Below are positions 8,587 through 17,377 of a DNA stretch of 64,000 bases, one piece after another. The position numbers and the translations under genes are program-made. Each line of letters starts with the position of its first letter. Within the stretch, counting starts at the first letter, position 1. Source of the DNA: Hymenobacter canadensis (GTDB lineage: Bacteria > Bacteroidota > Bacteroidia > Cytophagales > Hymenobacteraceae); NCBI RefSeq assembly GCF_027359925.1, contig NZ_CP114767.1, positions 4,204,501 through 4,268,500 on the forward strand, read 5' to 3'. Under the pieces are notes generated by a model. It was given only the letters and a program-made list of their open reading frames with translations, searched no databases and was not told where the DNA came from.

Positions 8587-10425
8587 TTGCAATACCTCGA
8601 AGGGCGCCGGTTTGTGGTGCTGGCTATTTTTCTGGCCGTAGCCCTCACATTTGGAGGCCGGCTTTTTTACATTCAGGTACTCGACGGCAGCTACAAGCTG
8701 GCCGCCGACCGCAACACGCTGCAGCGCATCGTGCAGGTACCTTATCGTGGTCTGATCTATGACCGCAAAGGGCAGCTGCTGGTGCAGAACATGCCCGTCT
8801 ACGACCTGATGGTGGTACCGCGCGAAGTCAAGCAGCTTGATACGGCCCGCTTCGCGCAGCTGCTGCAGCTGCCGCTGGAAGAGGTGCGCCTGGGTTTGCA
8901 GACGGCCCGCGCCTACTCCCGCGTGAAGGCCTCGCCGCTGGTGCAAAACCTGAGCACGCCCGAGCTGGCCGCCATTCAGGACAACCTCATCGACTTTCCG
9001 GGCTTCAGCATCAAGGCCCGCATGGCGCGCTCCTACCGCACCGAAAACATGGCCCACGCCTTGGGCTACGTGGGCGCCATCACGCCGGCGTTTCTGGAAA
9101 AGGAAAAGTACGCCAAGTACTTGCCCGGCGACTTTCTGGGCATTTCGGGGCTGGAGTCGTTTTATGAGCCGCAGATGATGGGGCGGCGCGGCGTGCAGTA
9201 CCGCATGGTGAACGTGCGCGGCATCGAGAAAGGCTCGTTCCGCGACGGCGAGTACGATACGCTGTCGGTGGCCGGGCAGGACCTGCACACCAGCATTGAC
9301 ATCGAGCTGCAGAAATACGGCGAGATGCTGATGCAGAATAAGCGCGGGTCCATCGTGGCCCTCGACCCCAAAACCGGCGAAATTCTGGCCATGGTGTCGG
9401 CGCCGGGGTTTGAGCCGTCGGTGTTGACGGGCAAGGGGATGGGCAACCGCTACATGGAGCTGCTGCAGGACACGGCCAAGCCGCTGTTCAACCGCCCGCT
9501 GATGGCTACCTACCCGCCGGGCTCGGTGTTCAAGCTGGTGAACGAGCTGGTGGCGCTGCAAATGGGCGTCGTGACGCCCCAGACGCCGTTTGATTGCAAC
9601 TGGAAGCTGGTGCGCTGTACCCACCGCCACGAGTATCCGCACAACGTCAGCATTGCCATCAAGAACAGCTGCAACCCCTATTTCTACCAGGTGATGCGCT
9701 CGGCCGTGCTGCGCGGGCGCTCCACCAACCGCTTCGAGGATGCCCGCTTGGGCTACAGCGAGTGGCGCCGGCAGGTGATGACCTTCGGGCTGGGCGACAA
9801 GCTGGGCGTAGACATTTCGCAGGAAAAGAAAGGCCTCATCCCGACTTCCGACTTCTACGACAAAGCCTACGGCTTTCACCGCTGGAACTTCCGCACTATC
9901 TATTCGCTGGCCATCGGGCAGGGCGAAATGGGCGTGACGGGCCTGCAGATGGCCAATATGCTGGCCATCATTGCCAACCGCGGCTACTTCTACACCCCGC
10001 ACTTTGTGAAAGGCATTGGCACGGGCGGCCCGCTGCCGCAGTACCGGCAGCGGCACGTCACGGCCGTTGATCCGCAGTACTTTGAAACCATTGTGCCGGG
10101 GATGCAGCAGGTGGTAGACGGGCGCGGCGGCACCGGCAACAATGCCTCCTTGCTGGACGTGGGCATTTCGGTGGCCGGCAAAACGGGTACCGTGCAGAAC
10201 CGCCACGGCGCCGACCACGCCACCTTCGCCGCCTTCGCGCCCGCCGAAGACCCCAAGATTGCCATTGCCGTCTTCATCGAAAACGCCGGCTTCGGCGGCT
10301 CCTCCGCTGCGCCCATGGCCGCCCTGATGATGGAAAAATACCTGCGCGGCGACGTCGCTCCGTGGCGCAAGCGCTGGGAAACCTGGCTACAGCGCCCCGC
10401 CGAAAGCTTTATTCGAAAACGCTAA
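8587..10425 (+). CDS. mrdA: penicillin-binding protein 2 (peptidoglycan transpeptidase)
   Basis: A 612-residue class B PBP, the transpeptidase of the elongasome, with a membrane anchor at about 9-27, a pedestal/dimerisation domain and a C-terminal transpeptidase domain. The active-site motifs are complete: S313-V-F-K316 (YPPGSVFKLV), S361-C-N363 and K532-T-G534 (AGKTGTVQNRHG). The start is TTG at 8587: an in-frame TAG upstream leaves no ATG or GTG before it, and a later start would cut the membrane anchor. It works with the adjacent RodA as synthase pair. Susceptibility to mecillinam-type beta-lactams follows from the family. Confidence 0.95.
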   Translation: MQYLEGRRFVVLAIFLAVALTFGGRLFYIQVLDGSYKLAADRNTLQRIVQVPYRGLIYDRKGQLLVQNMPVYDLMVVPREVKQLDTARFAQLLQLPLEEVRLGLQTARAYSRVKASPLVQNLSTPELAAIQDNLIDFPGFSIKARMARSYRTENMAHALGYVGAITPAFLEKEKYAKYLPGDFLGISGLESFYEPQMMGRRGVQYRMVNVRGIEKGSFRDGEYDTLSVAGQDLHTSIDIELQKYGEMLMQNKRGSIVALDPKTGEILAMVSAPGFEPSVLTGKGMGNRYMELLQDTAKPLFNRPLMATYPPGSVFKLVNELVALQMGVVTPQTPFDCNWKLVRCTHRHEYPHNVSIAIKNSCNPYFYQVMRSAVLRGRSTNRFEDARLGYSEWRRQVMTFGLGDKLGVDISQEKKGLIPTSDFYDKAYGFHRWNFRTIYSLAIGQGEMGVTGLQMANMLAIIANRGYFYTPHFVKGIGTGGPLPQYRQRHVTAVDPQYFETIVPGMQQVVDGRGGTGNNASLLDVGISVAGKTGTVQNRHGADHATFAAFAPAEDPKIAIAVFIENAGFGGSSAAPMAALMMEKYLRGDVAPWRKRWETWLQRPAESFIRKR

Positions 10426-10441
10426 GTCAATTAAAAAGAAC

Positions 10442-10531
10442 GTCATGCTGAGCTTGCCGAAGCATCTCTACCGCTTCGTTGTAACGAATGAGTTACTAAC
10501 GGTAGAGATGCTTCGACAAGCTCAGCATGAC
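10442..10531. repeat. GTCAT-family inverted repeat (mrdA-rodA)
   Basis: 32-base arms 10442-10473 and 10500-10531 with one mismatch, beginning GTCATGCTGAGCTTGC. It starts 16 bases after the mrdA stop and has no T-run. Confidence 0.9.
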
Positions 10532-10551
10532 AGCCGCCCTCTGAATTCATC

Positions 10552-11856
10552 ATGTCCGCTTCTCCCGCCAGATATTCGCGCAGCATTGATTGGGTTACCG
10601 TCGGGATTTATGCCTTGATGGTGCTGCTGGGCTGGGTGAGCGTGTACGCCGCCAGCTATTCGCCCGACGCGCCCACCAACGGCAGCCTGTTCGGCAACCT
10701 CAGCTTTCAGGAGCTGATGGCCTTCAACTGGTTCAAGCAGATCTTGTGGATTGGCGCGTCTGTAATCCTCATCGTGGTCTTGGTCGTCATTGATTATAAA
10801 GCCTACGACACGTTTGCCTTCGTGCTCTACGGCGGCATGATTCTGCTGCTGATCATCACGCCATTCGTTGCGCGGCCTATCGCCGGCTCCCGGTCGTGGC
10901 TGGAGCTGGGGCCGATGCGGCTGCAGCCGGCCGAGTTTGCCAAGTTCGTGACGGCGCTGGCCGTGTCGAGGTACATGGCCGGCATCAACCTGCGCCAGCA
11001 GAATTTCCGCGACCAGGCTGTACTGGCGGGTCTCACGCTGCTGCCGCCGCTGCTGATTATGGCGGCTAACGAAACCGGGCAGGCGCTGGTGTTTGCCGCC
11101 TTCCTGCTGGCCTACTTCCGCGAGGGTATGTCGCCGCTGATTCTGGTGATTCTGGCCGCCGCCGCCGTCATCCTGATTCTGGCGCTGTTGGTGCCCAAGC
11201 TGTGGCTGGTAGTCGCCTTCACCCTGATTCTGGGCGCGGTGCTGGCCTTAAACAGCAAGGTGCTGCGCCACCACCTGCCGGTGTCGCTGGGCGTGTGGGC
11301 GGTGGTGATTGGGATGGTGTTCGGGGTGGACTTCTTCTTCAACAACGTGCTGCAGCCCCACCAGCGCAAACGCATTGAGGTGCTCATCAACCCCTCCGCC
11401 GACCCGCTGGGCGTGGGCTGGAACGTGACGCAAAGCAAGATTGCCATCGGTTCGGGCGGCTTCACCGGCAAAGGCTTCCTGCAGGGCACCCAGACCAAGT
11501 TCGATTTCGTGCCCGAGCAAAGCACCGACTTTATTTTCTGCACCGTAGGCGAGGAGTGGGGCTGGCTCGGGACCACCGTGGTGATTGTGCTGTTTATGGC
11601 GCTGCTGGGGCGGGTGCTGTACGTGGCGGAGCGCCAGAAATCGGTATTCGGGCGCACCTACGGCTACTGCGTGGCCAGCATTTTCTTCTTCCACTTCGCC
11701 ATTAACATCGGCATGACCATCGGGCTGGCGCCGGTGGTGGGCATCCCGCTGCCGCTGTTCAGCTACGGCGGCTCCTCGCTGTGGTCGTTCACCATTCTGC
11801 TCTTCATCCTGCTGGGCATTGATGCCTACCGCAAGCAGGATCTGGAGCGGTATTAA
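10552..11856 (+). CDS. rodA: peptidoglycan glycosyltransferase RodA (SEDS family)
   Basis: A 434-residue polytopic membrane protein of the SEDS family that polymerises lipid II in the elongasome. About ten membrane segments are visible. Conserved SEDS blocks are present: GSRSWLELGPMRLQPAEFAK (about 111-130), the extracellular GGFTGKGFLQGTQTKFDFVPEQ region with VPEQSTDFIF, and the final GIPLPLFSYGGSS. It follows mrdA after a GTCAT-type hairpin and closes the shape cluster. Confidence 0.96.
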   Translation: MSASPARYSRSIDWVTVGIYALMVLLGWVSVYAASYSPDAPTNGSLFGNLSFQELMAFNWFKQILWIGASVILIVVLVVIDYKAYDTFAFVLYGGMILLLIITPFVARPIAGSRSWLELGPMRLQPAEFAKFVTALAVSRYMAGINLRQQNFRDQAVLAGLTLLPPLLIMAANETGQALVFAAFLLAYFREGMSPLILVILAAAAVILILALLVPKLWLVVAFTLILGAVLALNSKVLRHHLPVSLGVWAVVIGMVFGVDFFFNNVLQPHQRKRIEVLINPSADPLGVGWNVTQSKIAIGSGGFTGKGFLQGTQTKFDFVPEQSTDFIFCTVGEEWGWLGTTVVIVLFMALLGRVLYVAERQKSVFGRTYGYCVASIFFFHFAINIGMTIGLAPVVGIPLPLFSYGGSSLWSFTILLFILLGIDAYRKQDLERY

Positions 11857-11876
11857 GGGAGTTTCGGGTTGACGTT

Positions 11877-11930
11877 CAACGGCCGCAACTTTGCGCGCAG
11901 CTTTTGCTGCGCGCAAAGTTGCGGCCGTTG
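11877..11930. repeat. 25-bp perfect hairpin with TTTT loop after rodA
   Basis: The arms 11877-11901 and 11906-11930 are exact reverse complements around TTTT, and the stem is very GC-rich. No T-run follows, so a terminator role for rodA is possible but not standard. Confidence 0.92.
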
Positions 11931-11933
11931 TCT

Positions 11934-12039
11934 GTAACACCAAGCTCCCGCTTGGTGCGTGGTTGAACGATGTAGCTGCTACTGGTCGTGAACAACGCGG
12001 GATTCAGCAACGAGGTACCAAGCGGGAGCTTGGTGTTAC
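11934..12039. repeat. REP-like inverted repeat, arms GTAACACCAAGCTCCC
   Basis: 22-base exact arms 11934-11955 and 12018-12039 flank a 62-base centre. Each arm is itself partly palindromic (CCAAGC/GCTTGG). The right arm ends inside a TACTTTCG promoter element. Confidence 0.9.
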
Positions 12040-12044
12040 TTTCG
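12037..12044 (+). promoter_or_regulatory. candidate -7 element overlapping a repeat arm
   Basis: TACTTTCG lies 17 bases before the ATG at 12061. Its first three bases are the end of the inverted repeat 11934-12039, so the repeat may have supplied or altered the promoter. Confidence 0.4.
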
Positions 12045-12060
12045 CCACCAAAACCTCCGC

Positions 12061-13680
12061 ATGCAGCCCCGTCAATCAGCCCTCAGCCAGCAAGCCCCGG
12101 CACCCCAGGAGTGGGCGGTGGTGCTGTTGCTCACGGGGCTGGCGCTGCTATTGCCCACCCGCAACTCCACGCCCGACGCCTGGTACTACGCCGCCTGCGT
12201 GCGCCACGGCCACGAGCTGCTGCTGCCGCACCATTTGCTCTACAACGTGGTAGGCTGGCTCTGGGCGCAGCTGCTGCCGGCCACCTTTGATACGCTGGCG
12301 GCTCTGAAAGTTCTGAACGCGCTGGCGTTTGGGGGCAGTCTGCTGGTGCTGCGGAGCCTGCTGCGGAGCCTGCTGCGGCGCGTGGGCGGGGCGGGGGCAC
12401 CGGTGGCGGGCTGGCTGCTGCTGGCAGGCAGCTCGTTCGGAATGCTGCGCTTTGCCACCGAAAACGAAACTTACGTGCTGCCGCTGCTGCTCTCATTGCT
12501 GGCCAGCCGCAGCTGGTGGCGCGCCGCGGCCGGCGAAACCGGTCGGCGCGGCTGGCTTTCGGCCGGGGCGTGGGCGGCCGGGGCGGCGCTGCTGCACCAG
12601 ATTCATGCGTTCTGGTGGCTGGGGCTGCTGGTGGGGCTACTGTGGGCACGTCCGGCAGGGCGTTGGGTGGCGGCCGTGTGGTACGGACTGCCGGCGCTGC
12701 TGGTGCCGGTGGCGTATGCGGCGGCGCTGCCGTCGTGGCAGCTGCCGTTCACGTTGCAGGCTTTCTGGGAGTTTGTGTTCTATGAGCTCTACCACGGCCA
12801 TGCCGGCGCCGCGCCTTCGGGCCGGACGCTGCTGCTGATGGGCGTGAGCGTGGTGCGCACCTTCGGGCAGCTGCACGGCAGCACGCTGGCGCTGCTGCAG
12901 CGCTGGCCATTGCTGGCGGGCGTTGCCCTGCTCTGTGTGGGGCTGATGCTGATGGCCGGCTGGCGAATTTGGCGCAGCTACCGAACCAGGTTAGCTGCCC
13001 GCCGCTTGCAATATGCTGTTGCGGAACATGAGCTAGCAGCGCCAGTTGGCACCGACGCTGTGCTGCCTGAGTTATTCCGCACGTTCCACCGCACGCACCT
13101 GCTGATTTTGCTGCTGCATCTGGCCTGTGCGCTCTGGGCAGCCGGCAACGCCGAGTTTCTGGTGATGCTGCCCGCCCTGCTGGCATTGCTGCTGGTGCGG
13201 CAGCCATGGCCCGGCCAGGCGTTAGTACTGGCGGGAGTGGCGCTGCTGCTTTGGAACCTGACGTTTGGTTTGCTGCCGGCGTTCCTGCTGCGCTTCACCA
13301 ACACGACCCCGCTGCTAACCCGGATCGAGCAGGAACCCACGGCCTTCTGGCTGCTATCCGACCCCAACCTGCTGCTCAACCAGCTGCACTACCGCACCGG
13401 CCGGCCGGTGGGGCCGCCCACCATTCTGTCGGCCCCGGCGCTGCTGGTGCAGCGGCCCGGCCAGTCGGCGGCCGGGCTGCGGGCGTGGCTGCGGCGCTGC
13501 CAGGCTGCCGGCCAGCCTGTGTACACCGATGCCCTGTATGGCCCGCGCCTCCTCGATCGGGCCCGCCTCACCCAGGGCGATGACGCCACCCAGCGCCAGC
13601 TGCTGCGGGGTTTCCGGCTCGTGCGCGTCGATTCGATGGTTACGGCGTTTGGGTGGGTGTATCTGACGCGGGTGCAGTAG
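12061..13680 (+). CDS. multi-pass membrane protein, GT-C glycosyltransferase-like
   Basis: A 539-residue protein with about ten or more hydrophobic segments, very rich in Leu, Ala and Trp. An early charged loop, TRNSTPDAWYYAACVRHGHE (about 35-54), contains an Asp in the position where GT-C (ArnT/PMT-like, GT39) transferases carry their catalytic acid. A basic cytosolic loop with RTRLAARR lies near residue 312. The C-terminal 100 residues look soluble. It converges on a second large membrane protein at 13743. Substrate unknown; the GT-C assignment rests on topology and the loop Asp only. Confidence 0.55.
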   Translation: MQPRQSALSQQAPAPQEWAVVLLLTGLALLLPTRNSTPDAWYYAACVRHGHELLLPHHLLYNVVGWLWAQLLPATFDTLAALKVLNALAFGGSLLVLRSLLRSLLRRVGGAGAPVAGWLLLAGSSFGMLRFATENETYVLPLLLSLLASRSWWRAAAGETGRRGWLSAGAWAAGAALLHQIHAFWWLGLLVGLLWARPAGRWVAAVWYGLPALLVPVAYAAALPSWQLPFTLQAFWEFVFYELYHGHAGAAPSGRTLLLMGVSVVRTFGQLHGSTLALLQRWPLLAGVALLCVGLMLMAGWRIWRSYRTRLAARRLQYAVAEHELAAPVGTDAVLPELFRTFHRTHLLILLLHLACALWAAGNAEFLVMLPALLALLLVRQPWPGQALVLAGVALLLWNLTFGLLPAFLLRFTNTTPLLTRIEQEPTAFWLLSDPNLLLNQLHYRTGRPVGPPTILSAPALLVQRPGQSAAGLRAWLRRCQAAGQPVYTDALYGPRLLDRARLTQGDDATQRQLLRGFRLVRVDSMVTAFGWVYLTRVQ

Positions 13681-13700
13681 CATAGGCTTTAGCCTGTGCT
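13681..13700. repeat. short palindrome after the membrane protein gene
   Basis: CATAGGCTTTAGCCTGTG forms a small imperfect hairpin directly after the stop codon at 13680. It is too weak to call a terminator. Confidence 0.4.
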
Positions 13701-13742
13701 CTTCTGGCGCCATCGGCCAGCAATCCAGCAGGAATTTCGGCC

Positions 13743-14798
13743 TTACATCGTTTCACTGCCAGCCTTGTCGGAAGGCGGCGTGCCATTGCGCAGCCACGGC
13801 TTGTGCGTGAGCACCACGGCAAAGGCCACCCCAAAAACCGGCGCGCCCAGGTAGCCCATCCGGCCCAGGTCGCCGGAGAGAAACATGTGCGCCAGCACTA
13901 CCGCCACCAGCCCGGCCGCTGGCCAGCCCAACTGGGCCAGCCAGTGCCGCCGCCCGCGCCAGCCCGCCAGCAACATCAGCCAGAAGAAGCCGAAGATGCT
14001 GAACAACTCGCCGGCGCCTTTCACCGAAAGCAGGCGGCGAAGCGAGTATACGAGGTTGTGCACGTGGTCCAGGGCGTTGCTCACGCTTTCCGCGGGCGGC
14101 GCCCCAATGCGGGCATCAATCCAGTAGCGCACTGCCAGGGCTATGGCACCGCCCAGCGCCAGCGCGGCCAGCTGCCGGGGCCAACTCAGCGCCGGCCGGC
14201 CGAACACCAGCAGCCACGGCACCAGAAACACAAACGACTCCTTGGCCAGCGGCCCCAGCAGCAGCACCGCCACCATTGCCCCCGCCGACTGCGCCCGGGG
14301 CGCATAAAAAGCCAGCGCGAATACTAGCATATACAGGCTATCCACGAGTGGGAGGCCGGCAATGTACACGGCCCAACGGCTGCACAGCACCGCCACCACG
14401 GCCAGCGCGGCGGCGGTCGGAGTAGCCTCGTAAAGCCGGCAGGTTTCAAAGACGACTACGCCCACCGCGGCCAGCAGCGCCATGTTCACCAAGTAGAAGG
14501 CCAGCCGCAGCGGCCAGTCGGAGGTGGCGCGCTGGGGCCACACGCGGGCGTAGGCCTGCTCCAGCGGCCACGCCACAGCGGCCGCCACGGCTGGCACCAG
14601 CACCCGGTAGCGCCGCGTGACGCTCACGCCCTCAAACTGCCCCCGCGCCATGCTCAGGTAGCTGCGCGTGTCCAGGGAGTGCGAGAAGTCGTAGTGCACG
14701 TACATCGTGTACGCGGGCCCGGCCAGCACCCCTAGCGCCAGCAGATACACCAGCATCAGCCGCCGCCAGCGTAGGAGAAGAGGGGAGAAGTCGGGCAT
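13743..14798 (-). CDS. multi-pass membrane protein, uncharacterised
   Basis: A 351-residue protein with about eight hydrophobic segments. The first loop carries HYDFSHSLDTRSYLSMARGQ (about 30-49), which resembles the D-x-Y loop of integral-membrane sugar transferases, and a later block reads PLAKESFVFLVPWLLV. It converges with the membrane protein ending at 13680; both could act in glycan or glycolipid assembly, but nothing in the sequence proves it. The ATG at 14798 is the only reasonable start. Confidence 0.6.
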   Translation of the reverse strand: MPDFSPLLLRWRRLMLVYLLALGVLAGPAYTMYVHYDFSHSLDTRSYLSMARGQFEGVSVTRRYRVLVPAVAAAVAWPLEQAYARVWPQRATSDWPLRLAFYLVNMALLAAVGVVVFETCRLYEATPTAAALAVVAVLCSRWAVYIAGLPLVDSLYMLVFALAFYAPRAQSAGAMVAVLLLGPLAKESFVFLVPWLLVFGRPALSWPRQLAALALGGAIALAVRYWIDARIGAPPAESVSNALDHVHNLVYSLRRLLSVKGAGELFSIFGFFWLMLLAGWRGRRHWLAQLGWPAAGLVAVVLAHMFLSGDLGRMGYLGAPVFGVAFAVVLTHKPWLRNGTPPSDKAGSETM

Positions 14799-14825
14799 AA
14801 AACGGAAAGGTTAGCGGGGTAAAAA

Positions 14826-14915
14826 GAACGTCATTCCGAGCGGAGCGAGGAATCTCGCCAGTGTGGTAGCATTACTACACTGGCGAGATTCCTCGCTCCG
14901 CTCGGAATGACGTTC
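14826..14915. repeat. GTCAT-family inverted repeat, 39-bp perfect arms
   Basis: Arms 14826-14864 and 14877-14915 are exact reverse complements of the GTCATTCCGAGCGGAGCGAG subtype. It sits between the ends and starts of two minus-strand genes. Confidence 0.95.
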
Positions 14916-14938
14916 CTAAATCATGGTCTGAAATGGCC

Positions 14939-16150
14939 CTACGCGAACTTGCGGTCAATCAGCTTGAGGAGCTTGCTGACGTGCTCGTCTTTGCGGGTCC
15001 AGTCGTGGGTGCTGGCCAGGTCCTGGGTGACGTAGCGCTTGGCGCTGTCGGCGTCGGGCAAGGTGTCGAGGTGCTGGATGGCGGCGTGGTATTCCATGTT
15101 TTCGCCGCTGAACAGCTCATTGATGAAGCTGAAGCGCTGATTGATGGAAATGGCCTCGCGCAGCGTTTCCACCTTCGGGGCCTGGTCGGCGAAGGTGGAG
15201 GCAGGGCGTTCCGGCCGCAGCGTTTCGCTGAGCGAAGTGGCCGCCGGCTGACCGGCTTTCAGCTTCTCGTAGAGCGGCACGGCGGCCGGCTCGGTGCTGG
15301 CCGTAGTTGCGGTGCTGAACGGGAGAGGTGCCATTGTCGGCGCGGCCGGGCTGGCCGTGGGAGCCGGCGCCGCAACCGGTAGGGGAGTGGGCGCTGCCAC
15401 TGGCGCCGCAGCCACGGGCGCGGGTGTCGGCGCCGCAGCCACGGGCGCCGCCGGGGCAGCGGCAGGAGCCGGAACTGCCGGCGGAGCTGCTACCGGCGCG
15501 GCGGCTGGTACGGCCGCCGGCTTGCCGCGCAGCTCGTCCTCGGTGAGGGGCAGCAGCTCGTTGAACTCCGCCACCAGCTTCTCCAGCGGCTGATGATGCT
15601 TGTAGTTGGCTTCCTGGTAGAGCGCAAACCGCTTGAGCAGCGTTTCCCGGTCGTGGGGCGTGCCGGCGGGCAGCGACTCCAGAAAATCCTGGTAAAACAG
15701 CTTGTCTACGTCGAGGTAGCGCAGCGCGTCGCGCAGCTGCTCGGGGGTAGCGGCGGGCTGGGTGCCCAGCAGCTTCTGCTCGAAAGTATCGGCCGGATTC
15801 AGCAGCACGGACAGCGTATCCGTAACGGCGCGGGCCAGCAGCGGCTCGAAGGTGGGCCGCGCCAGCTTGATACGCCTGGACAGCGTGTTCATGAACTGGG
15901 TGAGGGCTTGGCGCACGTCGTCGGCCTCGAAATCGAAGTAGGGGCTGCGCAGGCGGGCCATTTCCTGGGTCCACTGGGCCAGCAGCTGCTGCACCACAAA
16001 CAGGTTTATCTGCCGGATGGGCGTGAAGCGCAACACCGCCGGCCCGTCGAGGGTGGCCGTGGGGCGGGCGCCGAAGTGCTGGTCGCAGAGCTGAGCCGCC
16101 AGGCGGCGGCCGTATTGTTCGCGAAAGGTCGCGCTATCTTTGTCGTTCAT
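14939..16150 (-). CDS. uncharacterised protein with Pro/Ala-rich linker
   Basis: A protein of 403 residues from the ATG at 16150 (a GTG three codons earlier is possible). The N-terminal part (about 1-185) is helical and mentions no known motif to me. A long linker (about 190-275) is made almost entirely of Pro, Ala and Val, like spacers in dehydrogenase or TonB proteins. The C-terminal part (about 300-403) is again helical, with NQRFSFINELFSGENMEYH and DEHVSKLLKLIDRKFA. No signal peptide is seen. It is divergent from the ferredoxin gene with only 36 bases between starts. Function unknown. Confidence 0.75.
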   Translation of the reverse strand: MNDKDSATFREQYGRRLAAQLCDQHFGARPTATLDGPAVLRFTPIRQINLFVVQQLLAQWTQEMARLRSPYFDFEADDVRQALTQFMNTLSRRIKLARPTFEPLLARAVTDTLSVLLNPADTFEQKLLGTQPAATPEQLRDALRYLDVDKLFYQDFLESLPAGTPHDRETLLKRFALYQEANYKHHQPLEKLVAEFNELLPLTEDELRGKPAAVPAAAPVAAPPAVPAPAAAPAAPVAAAPTPAPVAAAPVAAPTPLPVAAPAPTASPAAPTMAPLPFSTATTASTEPAAVPLYEKLKAGQPAATSLSETLRPERPASTFADQAPKVETLREAISINQRFSFINELFSGENMEYHAAIQHLDTLPDADSAKRYVTQDLASTHDWTRKDEHVSKLLKLIDRKFA

Positions 16151-16186
16151 CGAAAACACCTGATTCAGGCCAGAAAGTTAAGGAAA

Positions 16187-16516
16187 ATGCCTACGCTCAC
16201 CGTGCAAAACATGCCTGCGGCTTCGGCCGTGCCCGTGCCCACCGGCACCACGCTGCTCGCGGCCCTGCAAGCCGCCGGCCACGACTGGATGCACGCCTGC
16301 GGCGCCAAGGGCCGCTGCACCACCTGCCGCCTGCTCGTCACGAGCGGCCTCGAGGCCCTAACGCCGCCCACCGCCGCCGAGTTGCGCTACCGGGCCGCCG
16401 GCCGCCTGCTCGAAACTGAGCGCCTCACCTGCCAGGCGCAGCTGCCGGAAGGCCATATAACGGGCCGGGTGCCGGCTGCATTGCAGCTGCCACACGTGCA
16501 ATACTCCGCAGACTAG
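16187..16516 (+). CDS. 2Fe-2S ferredoxin
   Basis: A 109-residue adrenodoxin/plant-type ferredoxin. The cluster ligands are seen in HACGAKGRCTTCRL (Cys-x5-Cys-x2-Cys) and a fourth Cys in LTCQAQLPEG. It is an electron carrier; its partner is not evident from the context. The start is the ATG at 16187; the frame is open far upstream but that stretch is antisense to the divergent gene and has no ferredoxin similarity. Confidence 0.88.
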   Translation: MPTLTVQNMPAASAVPVPTGTTLLAALQAAGHDWMHACGAKGRCTTCRLLVTSGLEALTPPTAAELRYRAAGRLLETERLTCQAQLPEGHITGRVPAALQLPHVQYSAD

Positions 16517-16695
16517 CGGAACGCCTGATTACCTGTTGGATACAGAAAGCAGTATGAAAGTCTGCCGGCAAAGCGTGGTGGCTTCCGGCGCTAAAGTCGT
16601 AATTTGGGCTGTCGAACTGGGCGGCTTTGCTGCCCGTCGGCGTTTGCCCAGCTGCCTGTCGCAGGTCCTCCGTCACCCCGTTACTTTCTACGAAG

Positions 16696-17319
16696 TTGTT
16701 TATTGAACCCCGCGTCGGCAATGGCCGTGACGCCGCCCGCCGCGGCTGGATTGAAGTGGTGTGCGGCTCCATGTTCTCGGGCAAAACCGAAGAGCTGATC
16801 CGGCGGCTGAACCGGGCCAAGATTGCCCGCCAGCACGTCGAAATCTTCAAGCCCGCTCTCGATACCCGCTACCACCAGGAAAACGTGGTGTCGCACAACG
16901 CCACCAGCATCCGCTCCACGCCGGTGCCTGTGGCCCAGGAAATCCTGCTGCTGGCCGGCGGCTGTGACGTAGTGGGCATCGACGAAGCCCAGTTCTTCGA
17001 CGACAGCCTCATCGACGTGTGCGTGCAGCTGGCCAACCGTGGCTCCCGCGTGATTGTGGCCGGCCTCGACATGGACTTTCTGGGCAAGCCTTTCGGCCCC
17101 ATGCCCGCCCTGATGGCCGTGGCCGAGTACGTGACCAAGGTGCACGCCGTGTGCGTGTGCTGCGGCGAAATTGCGTCGTACTCGTTCCGCATGGCGGCTT
17201 CCGAAGACAAGATTCTGCTTGGCGAAACCGATGTCTACGAGGCCCGCTGCCGGCCCTGTTTTCTGGACGGCATGCAGGACAAGGCGCAGCACGAAACCAG
17301 CGCTTCGCACAAGCACTAA
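16696..17319 (+). CDS. tdk: thymidine kinase
   Basis: A type II thymidine kinase that phosphorylates thymidine to dTMP with ATP in the salvage pathway. The P-loop GSMFSGKT spans residues 24-31 if translation starts at the TTG at 16696; the Walker B-like motif is DEAQFF, followed by [12 protein letters not shown]. Two Cys pairs (CVCCGE and CRPC) form the zinc site. The frame is open back to an ATG at 16627, but those extra 23 residues do not resemble the family, so TTG giving an N-terminus [10 protein letters not shown] is preferred. The start remains uncertain. Confidence 0.92.
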   Translation: MFIEPRVGNGRDAARRGWIEVVCGSMFSGKTEELIRRLNRAKIARQHVEIFKPALDTRYHQENVVSHNATSIRSTPVPVAQEILLLAGGCDVVGIDEAQFFDDSLIDVCVQLANRGSRVIVAGLDMDFLGKPFGPMPALMAVAEYVTKVHAVCVCCGEIASYSFRMAASEDKILLGETDVYEARCRPCFLDGMQDKAQHETSASHKH

Positions 17320-17377
17320 TTGCGCGCGGCGGGCGTTATGCAGCCGGTCATTTCCTTACTCCGCTATTCTTGAGCCC

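Noticed and set aside
8572..10218. Long minus-strand open frame opposite mrdA
   Set aside because: Antisense to a complete PBP2 with all active-site motifs; composition is His/Arg/Ala-rich and unlike a real protein. The same applies to long antisense frames over purH, porZ, aspS, the ABC-2/M1 gene and the Reg_prop kinase.
10442..10531. GTCAT-family hairpins as ordinary Rho-independent terminators
   Set aside because: Most copies lack a T-run on either side, and several lie inside operons (nuo, mrdA-rodA), where termination would be harmful.
15593..16186. Fusion of the ferredoxin with a long upstream domain
   Set aside because: The upstream part is antisense to the divergent gene at 14939-16150 and shows no domain features.
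17171..17377. N-terminal extension of PorZ overlapping tdk
   Set aside because: The frame is open, but this stretch lies over the end of tdk in another phase and a good signal peptide begins at the ATG at 17378.
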